A stretch of DNA of 17,806 nucleotides from Micavibrio aeruginosavorus (GTDB lineage: Bacteria; Pseudomonadota; Alphaproteobacteria; Micavibrionales; Micavibrionaceae). Location: contig QFQB01000033.1 in assembly GCA_003241475.1 (NCBI GenBank), positions 1-17,806 on the forward strand, in the 5' to 3' direction. The position numbers and the translations under genes are program-made. Of the stretch, positions 1-6,509 are shown piece after piece; the stretch's first letter is position 1, and each line of letters starts with the position of its first letter. Below the pieces are notes generated by a model. The model was given only the letters and a program-made list of their open reading frames with translations. It was not told where the DNA came from and made no database searches.

Positions 1-2
1 AC

Positions 3-326
3 GCGCAGAAAAAAGCAATCGAGGACATGGGCAAGGGAATGGCGTTGCTGAAGTCCATGACCAAGAAAAAAACCCGCGAGCTAGTTTACGCTTGTGGCAA
101 CCAGATCGCTTTACAATGTTATTTATTGTTTCTTGCAAGAAAAGAACAATTGCCGGACCCTGAAATTCTCGACATAGCGCGATACTGGCAGGCACCGCCG
201 TTCCCTATAAAAGCGGAAGAGTTGATGGCCAAGGGCGTGCCCCAAGGGCCGCAATTGGGCAAGAAGCTCAAGCAGCTTGAAGCGCAGTGGGTGAAATCGG
301 ATTTTACGAAAATTCCCAAAATCTAG
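3..326 (+). CDS. CCA-adding enzyme (tRNA nucleotidyltransferase), C-terminal end, partial
   Basis: The left edge cuts this gene. The open frame runs from base 3 to the stop at 324-326 and gives about 107 residues. The tail holds the pattern W-Q-A-P-P-F-P-I-K, then G-V-P-Q-G-P-Q-L-G, then a K-x-L-K-x-L-E helix. This is the usual C-terminal ending of alphaproteobacterial CCA tRNA nucleotidyltransferases of the poly(A) polymerase/CCA family, which build or repair the 3'-CCA of tRNA in the cytoplasm. The catalytic head domain lies outside the window, so activity cannot be judged here. An ATG at 27 exists, but the frame stays open upstream, so it is an internal Met. A terminator follows directly. 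The family call is from recognition of the C-terminal motif only. Confidence 0.85.
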   Translation, partial: AQKKAIEDMGKGMALLKSMTKKKTRELVYACGNQIALQCYLLFLARKEQLPDPEILDIARYWQAPPFPIKAEELMAKGVPQGPQLGKKLKQLEAQWVKSDFTKIPKI

Positions 327-333
327 GCAAAAC

Positions 334-368
334 AAAACCCCCGGGCCAAAGGGACGGAGGTTTTTTTT
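334..368. terminator. Intrinsic terminator, probably bidirectional
   Basis: AAAACC at 334-339 pairs with GGTTTT at 359-364, and inner C/G bases extend the stem around a loop near 345-352. A run of eight T (361-368) follows on the plus strand. Read on the minus strand the same stem is followed by TTTTGTTTTG. It lies between the convergent CCA-enzyme gene and the small minus-strand gene ending at 397, so it can serve both. Confidence 0.7.
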
Positions 369-396
369 CTCAAATTAATTTTAGGAAAGAAGCTGG

Positions 397-570
397 TTAG
401 CCGAGGGTTCTAAGGGCGGCAACGGCGGATACCGCGCAACCTTTATGACCGGCATTCTTCAGCTCCTCAACAGCAGTTCTCTCGATCACATGAGAGGGGG
501 TTGCTTTCCTGTCCGCCAGCGCGACTTGTTCGTAAGCCTTGCCGAGGTCAGGACGCTGAGTGTTTAGCAT
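397..570 (-). CDS. Orphan 57-residue small protein
   Basis: An ATG at 570 opens a 57-codon frame that ends in TAA at 399-397. The start has a clear ribosome binding site: on the minus strand AAGGGA lies about 6-8 bases before the ATG. A promoter candidate sits at 632-603 and a bidirectional terminator lies just beyond the stop, so the gene has a complete set of expression signals. The protein begins M-L-N-T-Q-R-P-D and looks like two helices: an N-terminal part with K-A-Y-E-Q-V-A-L-A-D, then V-I-E-R-T-A-V-E-E-L-K, ending in the Ala/Val-rich C-A-V-S-A-V-A-A-L-R-T-L-G. There is no signal peptide and no convincing membrane segment. I do not recognise the family. It is downstream of hemF on the same strand, but the 129-base gap and own promoter suggest independent expression. 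Confidence 0.7.
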   Translation of the reverse strand: MLNTQRPDLGKAYEQVALADRKATPSHVIERTAVEELKNAGHKGCAVSAVAALRTLG

Positions 571-602
571 CAGTTTCCCTTATGTAAGTTTACACTGCGG
601 CC

Positions 603-632
603 CTTATAAGGGGATTCCGGTGTGGAAGGCAA
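603..632 (-). promoter_or_regulatory. Sigma70-type promoter for the 57-residue gene
   Basis: On the minus strand TTGCCT (632-627, 4/6 to TTGACA) and TATAAG (608-603, 5/6 to TATAAT) are separated by 18 bases. The -10 box lies inside the perfect 12-base palindrome CCCTTATAAGGG (601-612), which could be an operator. The predicted RNA start is about 26 bases before the ATG at 570. Confidence 0.55.
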
Positions 633-699
633 GTGTTTTTATGTTAATAACGCGTCTTTTCTTCTCTTATTCACAATTAGGACTTGGGGAAAAGGCGCA

Positions 700-1599
700 T
701 TACGGCCATTTTACCTCGGGCGGCATGGACATAAGGATGGCTTCGGTATTGCCGCCGGTTTTCAGGCCGAACATGGTGCCGCGGTCGTAAAGAAGATTGA
801 ATTCCACATAGCGCCCACGGCGGACAAGCTGGTGTTCACGTTGTTCAGGCGTCCAAGGCTTGTGCATATGTTTGCGGACAATCGCGGGATAAATCTGTGC
901 GAAGGTGCGGCCTACGTCCTGCGTAAACGCGAAATCCGCATCCCAGTTGCCGCCGTCCAGATAATCATAGAAAATGCCGCCGATGCCGCGCGGCTCGTTC
1001 CGGTGGGGCAGGAAGAAATATTCGTCCGCCCATGGCTTGAATTTGGGGTAATGCGCGGGATCATGGCGATCGCAACAATCTTTAAGGGCTGTGTGGAATT
1101 CCTTCGTGTCAGCATCGTCCGGATACATCGGCGTCAGATCCGCGCCGCCGCCGAACCATGATTTGCTGGTGACGATCATACGTGTGTTCATATGAACCGC
1201 CGGGACTAGGGGGGAGCGCATGTGCGCGACAAGGCTGATGCCCGAAGCCCAGAAATGGCCGCCGCTTTCGGCCGCGCCCGGAATTTGCGCCGCGAATTGA
1301 TCCGAAAACGTGCCATGGACTTGCGAGAAATTGACGCCGACTTTTTCGAACACGCGTCCGCGCATCAAGGAAATCTCGCCGCCGCCATTGAGTTTGCTGC
1401 CCGAATTGTTGGGCTGGTCGAGGTTGGCGCGATCCCATGGCGTGCGTTCGAACCGTCCGGCAGGGGCATCCGATCCGGTCAACTCGTCTTCTAGTTTTTC
1501 GAATGCGGCGCAGATTTCATCGCGGATGGTTTGAAACCATGCGGCGGCGGTGGCTTTGCGGTCTTCCCAGATCGATGATTTCGGAGCGGCGTTTGTCAT
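700..1599 (-). CDS. hemF: Oxygen-dependent coproporphyrinogen III oxidase
   Basis: HemF is the cytoplasmic homodimeric enzyme that uses O2 to decarboxylate two propionates of coproporphyrinogen III, giving protoporphyrinogen IX in heme synthesis. The protein has 299 residues, the usual bacterial length. Family motifs are visible in order: S-K-L-N-G-G-G-E-I-S near 68-77, H-M-N-T-R at 136-140, W-F-G-G-G-A-D-L-T-P at 148-157, E-P-R-G-I-G-G-I-F-Y-D-Y-L at 202-214, and Y-V-E-F-N-L-L-Y-D-R-G-T-M-F-G-L at 264-279. The start has AGG about 9 bases upstream. It appears monocistronic; the intergenic region to 1787 must hold its promoter, and I could not pick one out with confidence. No terminator is seen after the stop. 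An aerobic-type enzyme fits the respiratory genes in this window. Confidence 0.97.
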   Translation of the reverse strand: MTNAAPKSSIWEDRKATAAAWFQTIRDEICAAFEKLEDELTGSDAPAGRFERTPWDRANLDQPNNSGSKLNGGGEISLMRGRVFEKVGVNFSQVHGTFSDQFAAQIPGAAESGGHFWASGISLVAHMRSPLVPAVHMNTRMIVTSKSWFGGGADLTPMYPDDADTKEFHTALKDCCDRHDPAHYPKFKPWADEYFFLPHRNEPRGIGGIFYDYLDGGNWDADFAFTQDVGRTFAQIYPAIVRKHMHKPWTPEQREHQLVRRGRYVEFNLLYDRGTMFGLKTGGNTEAILMSMPPEVKWP

Positions 1600-1730
1600 G
1601 TTTTACCTGCATCTTTCCTGTCTTTTATCTACGCTTTTCCTACGCAAAGACAAGGTAATTTTTTGGAAATAAATCAGACAGATATTTCAATTTTTTAGAC
1701 TGAATTAGTGCGGTATTTTGGTTGAATTTA

Positions 1731-1759
1731 TTGACATAAGTTTGATTATGTTTCATAAA
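1731..1759 (+). promoter_or_regulatory. Strong sigma70-type promoter for the 254-residue gene
   Basis: A perfect TTGACA (1731-1736) is followed after exactly 17 bases by CATAAA (1754-1759, 4/6 to TATAAT) in a very A/T-rich stretch. The predicted RNA start is near 1766, leaving a leader of about 20 bases with GAGG at 1775-1778. Confidence 0.65.
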
Positions 1760-1786
1760 ATTAAAACGTACAATGAGGTAATCAAA

Positions 1787-2551
1787 ATGTCTGGCCGTCC
1801 TGCCTATGCCGCTGATGTAACCGATGAACAATATAGCCATTTTCTAGCGTCGTGGGATCAATCTTGCTTCGCGTTTGAAGAGGATGTGCTGTTTCCAGAG
1901 GACCCTAAACAGGCTACCCCTGAATATTTCTATGCACTGTTTATGACGGCCGCTGTCGAGGCGACGAAATCGGGTGCTACGAATGCGCTCAATTATAACG
2001 ATGGGAAAACCATCGCAACCATCCCTTATCTGTTGCAAAACCATGGAGAGGCATGTCAGCCCGGATTGGATCTGGCGTATGAGCGTTTTGATCTGAAGGA
2101 ATATGGGATGAAGGTTTTGCGTAACCTTCTCAGAATAGGTGGTTTTGAAGGGCTGAATGCCAAACGCGCGTTTTTGAGGCTGGCGGAGGAGATTGGCCCC
2201 GATAGCAAGGGAGACAATTATAAAACGAAAAGCGAGTTGTTTCTGGCCGGTATAGATGTGGCGTGCGCGGCATCCGATTTGCCGAGCGATGAGCGTCACG
2301 ATTTTTTAAAAAGGCAGGTGAAACGCTGGTTTGACGAGGTGAGTGCCGACAAAAAATACGCGCGATCCATGGTTGTTGAGGCCGCTATTGAAATCGCCTT
2401 TTCAGATGAGGAAATTTCGCAGATGGCGGAACGACTGGCAAAGCTCATTAAGTATGAGCAAAAAGAGGATATGGTAAAAGGCTATATCTGGGAGGATATT
2501 CCACGCATTGCGGCCATATGCGGCTTTCAGCGTCCTCCGCCGTCCCTTTAA
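1787..2551 (+). CDS. Hypothetical helical protein, 254 residues
   Basis: I chose the ATG at 1787 because GAGG (1775-1778) lies 8 bases before it and the promoter at 1731-1759 would start RNA near 1766; the frame does extend upstream to an ATG at 1718, but that lies before the promoter. The protein reads as soluble and mostly helical, rich in Glu, Lys and Ala, with no signal peptide, membrane segment or recognisable catalytic motif. It starts S-G-R-P-A-Y-A-A-D-V-T and ends with G-F-Q-R-P-P-P-S-L. Helical stretches such as Y-G-M-K-V-L-R-N-L-L-R and A-F-L-R-L-A-E-E-I-G suggest a repeat or bundle fold, but I cannot name one. The gene and its upstream region look more A/T-rich than the neighbours, which may mean later acquisition. 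It ends two bases before the convergent trmL stop. Confidence 0.85.
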   Translation: MSGRPAYAADVTDEQYSHFLASWDQSCFAFEEDVLFPEDPKQATPEYFYALFMTAAVEATKSGATNALNYNDGKTIATIPYLLQNHGEACQPGLDLAYERFDLKEYGMKVLRNLLRIGGFEGLNAKRAFLRLAEEIGPDSKGDNYKTKSELFLAGIDVACAASDLPSDERHDFLKRQVKRWFDEVSADKKYARSMVVEAAIEIAFSDEEISQMAERLAKLIKYEQKEDMVKGYIWEDIPRIAAICGFQRPPPSL

Positions 2552-2553
2552 TT

Positions 2554-3027
2554 TTACCCGATCTGCCGCAACGCTTCGCCGATCACCATTGAGCAGGCAT
2601 TGACCACGTTCATGGAGCGCACGGACCCGTGCATGGGGATGGTCAGGCGTGCTTCGCAGGACGCATGTACAAAATCCGGCGCACCCGCACTTTCTTGTCC
2701 TGCCAATAGGATATCGCCCTTTTTGAAAGTAAAATCCAGATAGGATTGGCTCGCTTTTGTGGTCAAAAGCAAAACCCGCTGACCCGGATAGGCGGCCCGA
2801 AAGGCGACCCAGTTCTGGTGACGGCGCAAGTCGACATGGTCGATATAATCCATGGCTGCGCGCCGGATTTTCGCCTCATCCCAGACGAAGGTGGTTGGTT
2901 CTATGATGTCGAGAGGCATTCCCATGCAGGCAGTCAGGCGCATAGCCGCCCCTGTGTTTTGGGGAATCTCCGGCTGGAACAGGGCCAGATGGAGTTTTGG
3001 TTCAAGGACTTGGTTGATTGCGGACAT
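2554..3027 (-). CDS. trmL: tRNA (cytidine(34)-2'-O)-methyltransferase, SPOUT family
   Basis: TrmL-type enzymes transfer a methyl group from SAM to the 2'-O of the wobble nucleotide of certain leucine tRNAs. The 157-residue length equals that of the minimal SPOUT/SpoU family. Motif 1 is P-E-I-P-Q-N-T-G-A-A-M-R at 19-30. Motif 2 is L-L-A-G-Q-E-S-A-G-A-P at 107-117, where homologs usually have F-G-x-E-x-x-G-L-P. Motif 3 is I-P-M-H-G-S-V-R-S-M-N-V-V-N-A at 130-144, which forms part of the trefoil-knot SAM site. It stands divergent to petA and convergent with the gene ending at 2551. The Shine-Dalgarno sequence is weak, so the start could lie a few codons downstream, but the conserved part begins near residue 12. 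Confidence 0.92.
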   Translation of the reverse strand: MSAINQVLEPKLHLALFQPEIPQNTGAAMRLTACMGMPLDIIEPTTFVWDEAKIRRAAMDYIDHVDLRRHQNWVAFRAAYPGQRVLLLTTKASQSYLDFTFKKGDILLAGQESAGAPDFVHASCEARLTIPMHGSVRSMNVVNACSMVIGEALRQIG

Positions 3028-3151
3028 GACGCACTGTATGATCTTTTTCTGCGGAATTCCACAAATCCTCTCTTGTGAGGGACGGGTTTTTGGTGGTACT
3101 CCAAAGCGTTAATTCTACAAAAAATCCAAATTCCAGAACGGCCCTATACAA

Positions 3152-3706
3152 ATGAGCACAGACAATCCTTCCGATCCTTCCGGACATGCAGATGGCGAAG
3201 GCCGTCGCGACTTTTTATTCCTGACCGCTGCGGCTTTTGGCGCAGTGGGGGCGGGATCGGTTGCATGGCCTTTCATTGATCAGATGAACCCCGCCGCAGA
3301 CACGCTCGCGCTTTCCACCACCGAAGTGGATCTTGCGCCGATCGAAGCGGGGCAGGCGATCACCGTGATGTGGCAAGGCAAGCCAGTTTTTGTTCGTCGC
3401 CGCACACAAGAAGAAATTAAAGAAGCAGAAGACACAGATGTTGCCACGTTGCGCGATCCGCAAACGGATGAAGCGCGCGTGAAGAAACCGGAATGGTTGA
3501 TCCTTGTCGGTATCTGCACGCACCTCGGTTGCGTACCGCAGGGACAAAAATCGACGGACGTTCGCGGCGAGTTCGGTGGCTGGTTCTGCCCGTGCCACGG
3601 ATCGCACTACGACACGTCGGGGCGTATCCGCAAAGGTCCGGCACCGAAAAATCTGGCTGTGCCACCATACACATTCCTGACCGATACCAGCATCCGCATC
3701 GGTTAA
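3152..3706 (+). CDS. petA: Ubiquinol-cytochrome c reductase Rieske iron-sulfur subunit
   Basis: This is the Rieske [2Fe-2S] subunit of the cytochrome bc1 complex. It accepts an electron from ubiquinol at the Qo site and passes it to cytochrome c1 on the periplasmic side. The 184-residue protein has a twin-arginine export signal/anchor (R18-R19-D-F-L-F-L, then a hydrophobic stretch to about residue 40). The cluster motifs are C122-T-H124-L-G-C127 and C146-P-C148-H149-G-S-H: C122, H124, C146 and H149 bind the cluster and C127/C148 form the stabilising disulfide by family analogy. The region 84-113 between them carries the insertion common in alphaproteobacterial Rieske proteins. The ATG at 3152 has no good Shine-Dalgarno sequence. 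The fused petB-petC gene starts 27 bases downstream, so the two form an operon. Confidence 0.97.
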   Translation: MSTDNPSDPSGHADGEGRRDFLFLTAAAFGAVGAGSVAWPFIDQMNPAADTLALSTTEVDLAPIEAGQAITVMWQGKPVFVRRRTQEEIKEAEDTDVATLRDPQTDEARVKKPEWLILVGICTHLGCVPQGQKSTDVRGEFGGWFCPCHGSHYDTSGRIRKGPAPKNLAVPPYTFLTDTSIRIG

Positions 3707-3733
3707 TTGAAGGCTTAAAAGAGAGATAAGAAT

Positions 3734-6136
3734 ATGGGCTCCAAAGAACGTAAGGCTTTTGACAATCCGGTGATCGAATGGGTGGATTCCCGTTTGCCGG
3801 TCTTTACCCTGATGCAAAAGGAATACGGTGTTTTTCCAACGCCGAAGAACTTCAACTATTTTTGGAACTTCGGCGCGATCGCCATGGTCATGTTGGTAAC
3901 GATGATTGTTACCGGCATTACGTTGGCCATGCACTACAACCCATCCACCGCAGGCGCGTTCGATTCCGTCGAGCGTATCATGCGTGACGTCAACCACGGC
4001 TGGATGATCCGCTATCTGCATGCGAACGGCGCATCGTTTTTCTTCGTTGCCGTGTATATCCACATCTTCCGCGGCCTGTTCTACGGATCGTACAAGCAGC
4101 CGCGCGAGCTACTCTGGATTCTCGGCATGGTCATCTTCTTGCTGATGATGGCGACCGGATTCATGGGCTATGTTCTGCCGTGGGGCCAGATGTCCTATTG
4201 GGGCGCGACCGTTATCACCAACCTGTTCTCGGCCATCCCGCTGGTCGGCGATTCCATCGTGACATTGCTCTGGGGCGGATTCTCCGTCGACAACCCGACC
4301 TTGAACCGCATGTTCGCGTTGCACTACCTGTTGCCGTTCGTCATCGTCGGCGTCGTGTTCCTGCACGTATGGGCGTTGCATGTCACGGGATCGAACAACC
4401 CGCTCGGCATCGACGTCAAGGGCGAGCAAGACACATTGCCGTTCCATCCGTACTACACGATGAAAGACACCTTCGGCGTTCTGGTATTCCTGACCATCTA
4501 CGCCGCTTTCGCATTCTTCCTGCCTAACAGCCTCGGTCACCCGGACAACTATATTCCGGCCAACCCGCTGGTCACGCCGCCGCACATCGTGCCTGAATGG
4601 TACTTCCTGCCGTTCTATGCGATGCTTCGCGCCATCACGTTCGACTTCAACCTGTATCTGTGCGGAGCAGGGGTCATCGGCGGATTTTTGATCTACCAAT
4701 ATTGCTGGAAGAAAACGCCGGACAAGCAGGTGGACGACAATCTATGGATCTTGCTGGTCGTTGCAGGCATTCTCGCCGTTCCCGGTGGATTGCTGGCATT
4801 CTTCCATGATGTGCCCGCATTGAAACCTGTTATCGAGGTCATCCCGTTCAAATCCATCAGCCTGATGCCCGCGAAACTGGGCGGCGTTTTGACCATGTTC
4901 GGCTCTATCGGCGTTCTGTTCGTTCTGCCGTTTATCGACAGCCATCCGGTACGTAGCGCCGTGTACCGCCCATGGTTCAAGCCAGCCGTTCTGGTTTTGC
5001 TGGTGGTGTTCCTGATCCTTGGCGTTTGCGGCTCCAAGCCCGCCGAAGGATACTGGGTACCGCTGGCGCAGGTCATGACGTTGCTTTATTTCGGATTCTT
5101 CTTAGTGGCGATTCCGTATTTCAACAACAACGAGCCGGTCAAAACGTTGCCGACCAGCATTCACATGGCGATCCTGTCCGGACCCAAGGCGGTCATTGTG
5201 GCGTTGATGGCAATCGGCTTGTTTGTCGCTGTACCGAACGCGGCTTTTGCCAAAGCAGATACGGCCCCCGAAGCCATGGCTCCGGTAGAAAAGACAGATG
5301 CTGAAAAAGTGCCAAACGGCCCAGAAGGCGCCGTTGCTGACAAAGCCGAAGACGCGCCGGCTGTTGCCGCCGCAGAACCAGAAGAGGTAGCACCCTCTAC
5401 GGAGGCGCCTGCTCCTACGGAAGCGCATGCTTCGGCCGATGCTCATCACACAGCCGTACCGCCGAAACAGGACTGGCCGTTCAATGGTCCTCTGGGAACC
5501 TATGATCGTGCCTCGCTACAGCGCGGTTTTCAGGTTTACAAACAGGTTTGCGCGGCTTGCCATAGCATGAAGCGCGTGGCGTACCGCAATCTTTCGGCCT
5601 TAGGCTACACCGAAGACCAGATCAAGGCCGTCGCCGCTGAAGCAACCATCATGGACGGACCGAATGACGAGGGCGAGATGTTCGAACGCCCGGGCCGCCC
5701 GAGCGACCACTTTAAGTCGCCCTTCGCGAATGACAATGCGGCCAAAGCCAATAACAATGGCGCATTACCGCCGGATTTGTCGCTGATCGTCAAAGCCCGT
5801 ACGGGCGGAGCTGATTACGTGTATGCCATCTTGACCGGATATGACACGCCTCCTCCGGGGATCGAACTTGCCAATGGTCAGCACTACAACAAGTATATGG
5901 CTGGAAACAAAATCGCCATGCCGGCGCCATTGGTTGAGGGCGCTGTCGCCTACGAAGACAATTCGCCTACAACCGTCAACCAGTATGCGCATGATGTTTC
6001 GCAGTTCCTTGCCTGGGCAGCAGAGCCGGAAATGGAAGAACGCAAACAGACAGGGCTGAAGGCTATTATCTTCCTCGTCGTCTTTGCAGGCTTGATGTAT
6101 GCGGTAAAACGCAAGATATGGGCAAAAGTCCACTAA
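3734..6136 (+). CDS. Cytochrome b/cytochrome c1 fusion (FbcH type) of the bc1 complex
   Basis: One 800-residue frame encodes both heme subunits of ubiquinol-cytochrome c reductase, as Bradyrhizobium fbcH does. Residues 1-465 are cytochrome b: the heme ligands H96/H110 and H197/H211 have the usual spacing of 14, and P-E-W-Y of the Qo site is at 287-290. Residues about 484-506 look like an internal signal peptide ending A-A-F-A, followed by an Ala/Pro/Glu-rich linker to about 573. Residues 574-800 are cytochrome c1, with heme motif C606-A-A-C609-H610, probable axial Met M729 in N-K-I-A-M-P-A-P, and a C-terminal anchor at 775-790. In known examples the precursor is cleaved by signal peptidase into b and c1. 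Odd point: residues about 302-378 are an insertion between P-E-W-Y and transmembrane helix F that contains two hydrophobic segments. The length exceeds Bradyrhizobium FbcH because of this insertion and the long linker. Confidence 0.97.
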   Translation: MGSKERKAFDNPVIEWVDSRLPVFTLMQKEYGVFPTPKNFNYFWNFGAIAMVMLVTMIVTGITLAMHYNPSTAGAFDSVERIMRDVNHGWMIRYLHANGASFFFVAVYIHIFRGLFYGSYKQPRELLWILGMVIFLLMMATGFMGYVLPWGQMSYWGATVITNLFSAIPLVGDSIVTLLWGGFSVDNPTLNRMFALHYLLPFVIVGVVFLHVWALHVTGSNNPLGIDVKGEQDTLPFHPYYTMKDTFGVLVFLTIYAAFAFFLPNSLGHPDNYIPANPLVTPPHIVPEWYFLPFYAMLRAITFDFNLYLCGAGVIGGFLIYQYCWKKTPDKQVDDNLWILLVVAGILAVPGGLLAFFHDVPALKPVIEVIPFKSISLMPAKLGGVLTMFGSIGVLFVLPFIDSHPVRSAVYRPWFKPAVLVLLVVFLILGVCGSKPAEGYWVPLAQVMTLLYFGFFLVAIPYFNNNEPVKTLPTSIHMAILSGPKAVIVALMAIGLFVAVPNAAFAKADTAPEAMAPVEKTDAEKVPNGPEGAVADKAEDAPAVAAAEPEEVAPSTEAPAPTEAHASADAHHTAVPPKQDWPFNGPLGTYDRASLQRGFQVYKQVCAACHSMKRVAYRNLSALGYTEDQIKAVAAEATIMDGPNDEGEMFERPGRPSDHFKSPFANDNAAKANNNGALPPDLSLIVKARTGGADYVYAILTGYDTPPPGIELANGQHYNKYMAGNKIAMPAPLVEGAVAYEDNSPTTVNQYAHDVSQFLAWAAEPEMEERKQTGLKAIIFLVVFAGLMYAVKRKIWAKVH
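4637..4867 (+). other. Insertion in cytochrome b after the PEWY motif, two hydrophobic segments
   Basis: In most cytochrome b proteins the Qo-site P-E-W-Y-F-L-P-F-Y-A-x-L-R-A-I runs directly, or through a short loop, into P-x-K-L-x-G-V-L-x-M-F of helix F. Here residues about 302-378 intervene. They hold hydrophobic stretches at about 306-324 and 337-357, a charged loop K-K-T-P-D-K-Q-V-D-D between, and a V-I-E-V-I-P-F-K-S-I-S-L end. Two added segments, an even number, would keep the topology of helices F-H. Rhodobacter carries a shorter insertion at this place, from memory. Confidence 0.75.
5183..5458 (+). other. Internal signal peptide and Ala/Pro/Glu linker joining cytochrome b to c1
   Basis: Residues 484-506 are a lysine followed by a hydrophobic core and end in A-F-A, a good signal peptidase I site, with cleavage expected after A506. 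Residues 507-575 are rich in Ala, Pro and Glu with no hydrophobic stretch, so after cleavage they would form a disordered N-terminal extension of mature cytochrome c1 in the periplasm. The processing step is inferred from Bradyrhizobium FbcH. Confidence 0.7.
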
Positions 6137-6176
6137 GACACTTGTAATTCAAGATAGGCTAATATTAACCTTTCTT

Positions 6177-6206
6177 TGCCCTCCTTAACTATATAATAGG
6201 AGGGCA
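6177..6206. repeat. Perfect 9-base inverted repeat enclosing a TATAAT
   Basis: TGCCCTCCT (6177-6185) and AGGAGGGCA (6198-6206) are exact complements around a 12-base A/T loop that contains TATAAT at 6192-6197. No T-run follows on either strand, so it is not a standard terminator. It may be an operator overlapping a -10 box (no good -35 is seen at 15-18 bases), an RNA stem at the 3' end of the pet mRNA, or a structure before the small gene at 6223. Confidence 0.65.
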
Positions 6207-6222
6207 GTAGAGGATCGCACCG

Positions 6223-6492
6223 ATGTCGGGCAAAGTTAAAGAAGACTTGAGAGTGTTGTTGATCACCGCCAAGGTGTATCAGATGTGCGCGGATATTTTT
6301 GCAGTATTTGGCATTGCATTGTTCGCGTATATTTATTTCAAGCATTTCAGCCAAAACCCGTTTCAGGCTCTTCGCGATCCTTTCATCATCGTCACAATCC
6401 TGTTTCCCTTTATTCCCGCCGCCGTGATGGCCTACATTGCTTCAAAAAAACGCCGGAAAATAAGGCTGTTACTTGAAGAAGGGAAAAAGTAG
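6223..6492 (+). CDS. Small two-helix inner-membrane protein, unknown function
   Basis: The ATG at 6223 has AGAGGA (6209-6214) 8 bases upstream. The 89-residue product starts with a charged helix (S-G-K-V-K-E-D-L-R), then has two hydrophobic segments at about 22-39 and 53-73, and a strongly basic end with S-K-K-R-R-K-I-R at 74-81. By the positive-inside rule, and with the charged N-terminus, both ends should face the cytoplasm. I do not recognise a family. It follows the pet operon by 86 bases with an inverted repeat between, and precedes the DUF924 gene by 17 bases, so it may be the first gene of the following run. A role in assembly of the bc1 complex would be speculation. Confidence 0.8.
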   Translation: MSGKVKEDLRVLLITAKVYQMCADIFAVFGIALFAYIYFKHFSQNPFQALRDPFIIVTILFPFIPAAVMAYIASKKRRKIRLLLEEGKK

Positions 6493-6509
6493 GCCTAAAC
6501 TCGTATCTT

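Noticed and set aside
622..1161. Plus-strand frame opposite hemF
   Set aside because: Antisense to hemF, with no ribosome binding site or family resemblance.
1718..1786. Upstream start extending the 254-residue protein by 23 residues
   Set aside because: It would begin before the TTGACA promoter and has no ribosome binding site, while the ATG at 1787 has one at the right distance.
3215..4063. Long minus-strand frame opposite petA and the start of the cytochrome b gene
   Set aside because: It is antisense to two firmly identified genes, has no recognisable domain or ribosome binding site, and its composition is that of a reversed coding strand.
4109..4699. Minus-strand frame of about 196 codons opposite cytochrome b
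   Set aside because: The product is an Asp/Arg/Gln/His-rich string, as expected from reading cytochrome b codons backwards, and it has no start signals.
6177..6206. The 9-base inverted repeat as the intrinsic terminator of the pet operon
   Set aside because: No T-run follows the stem on either strand, and the 12-base A/T loop is atypical.
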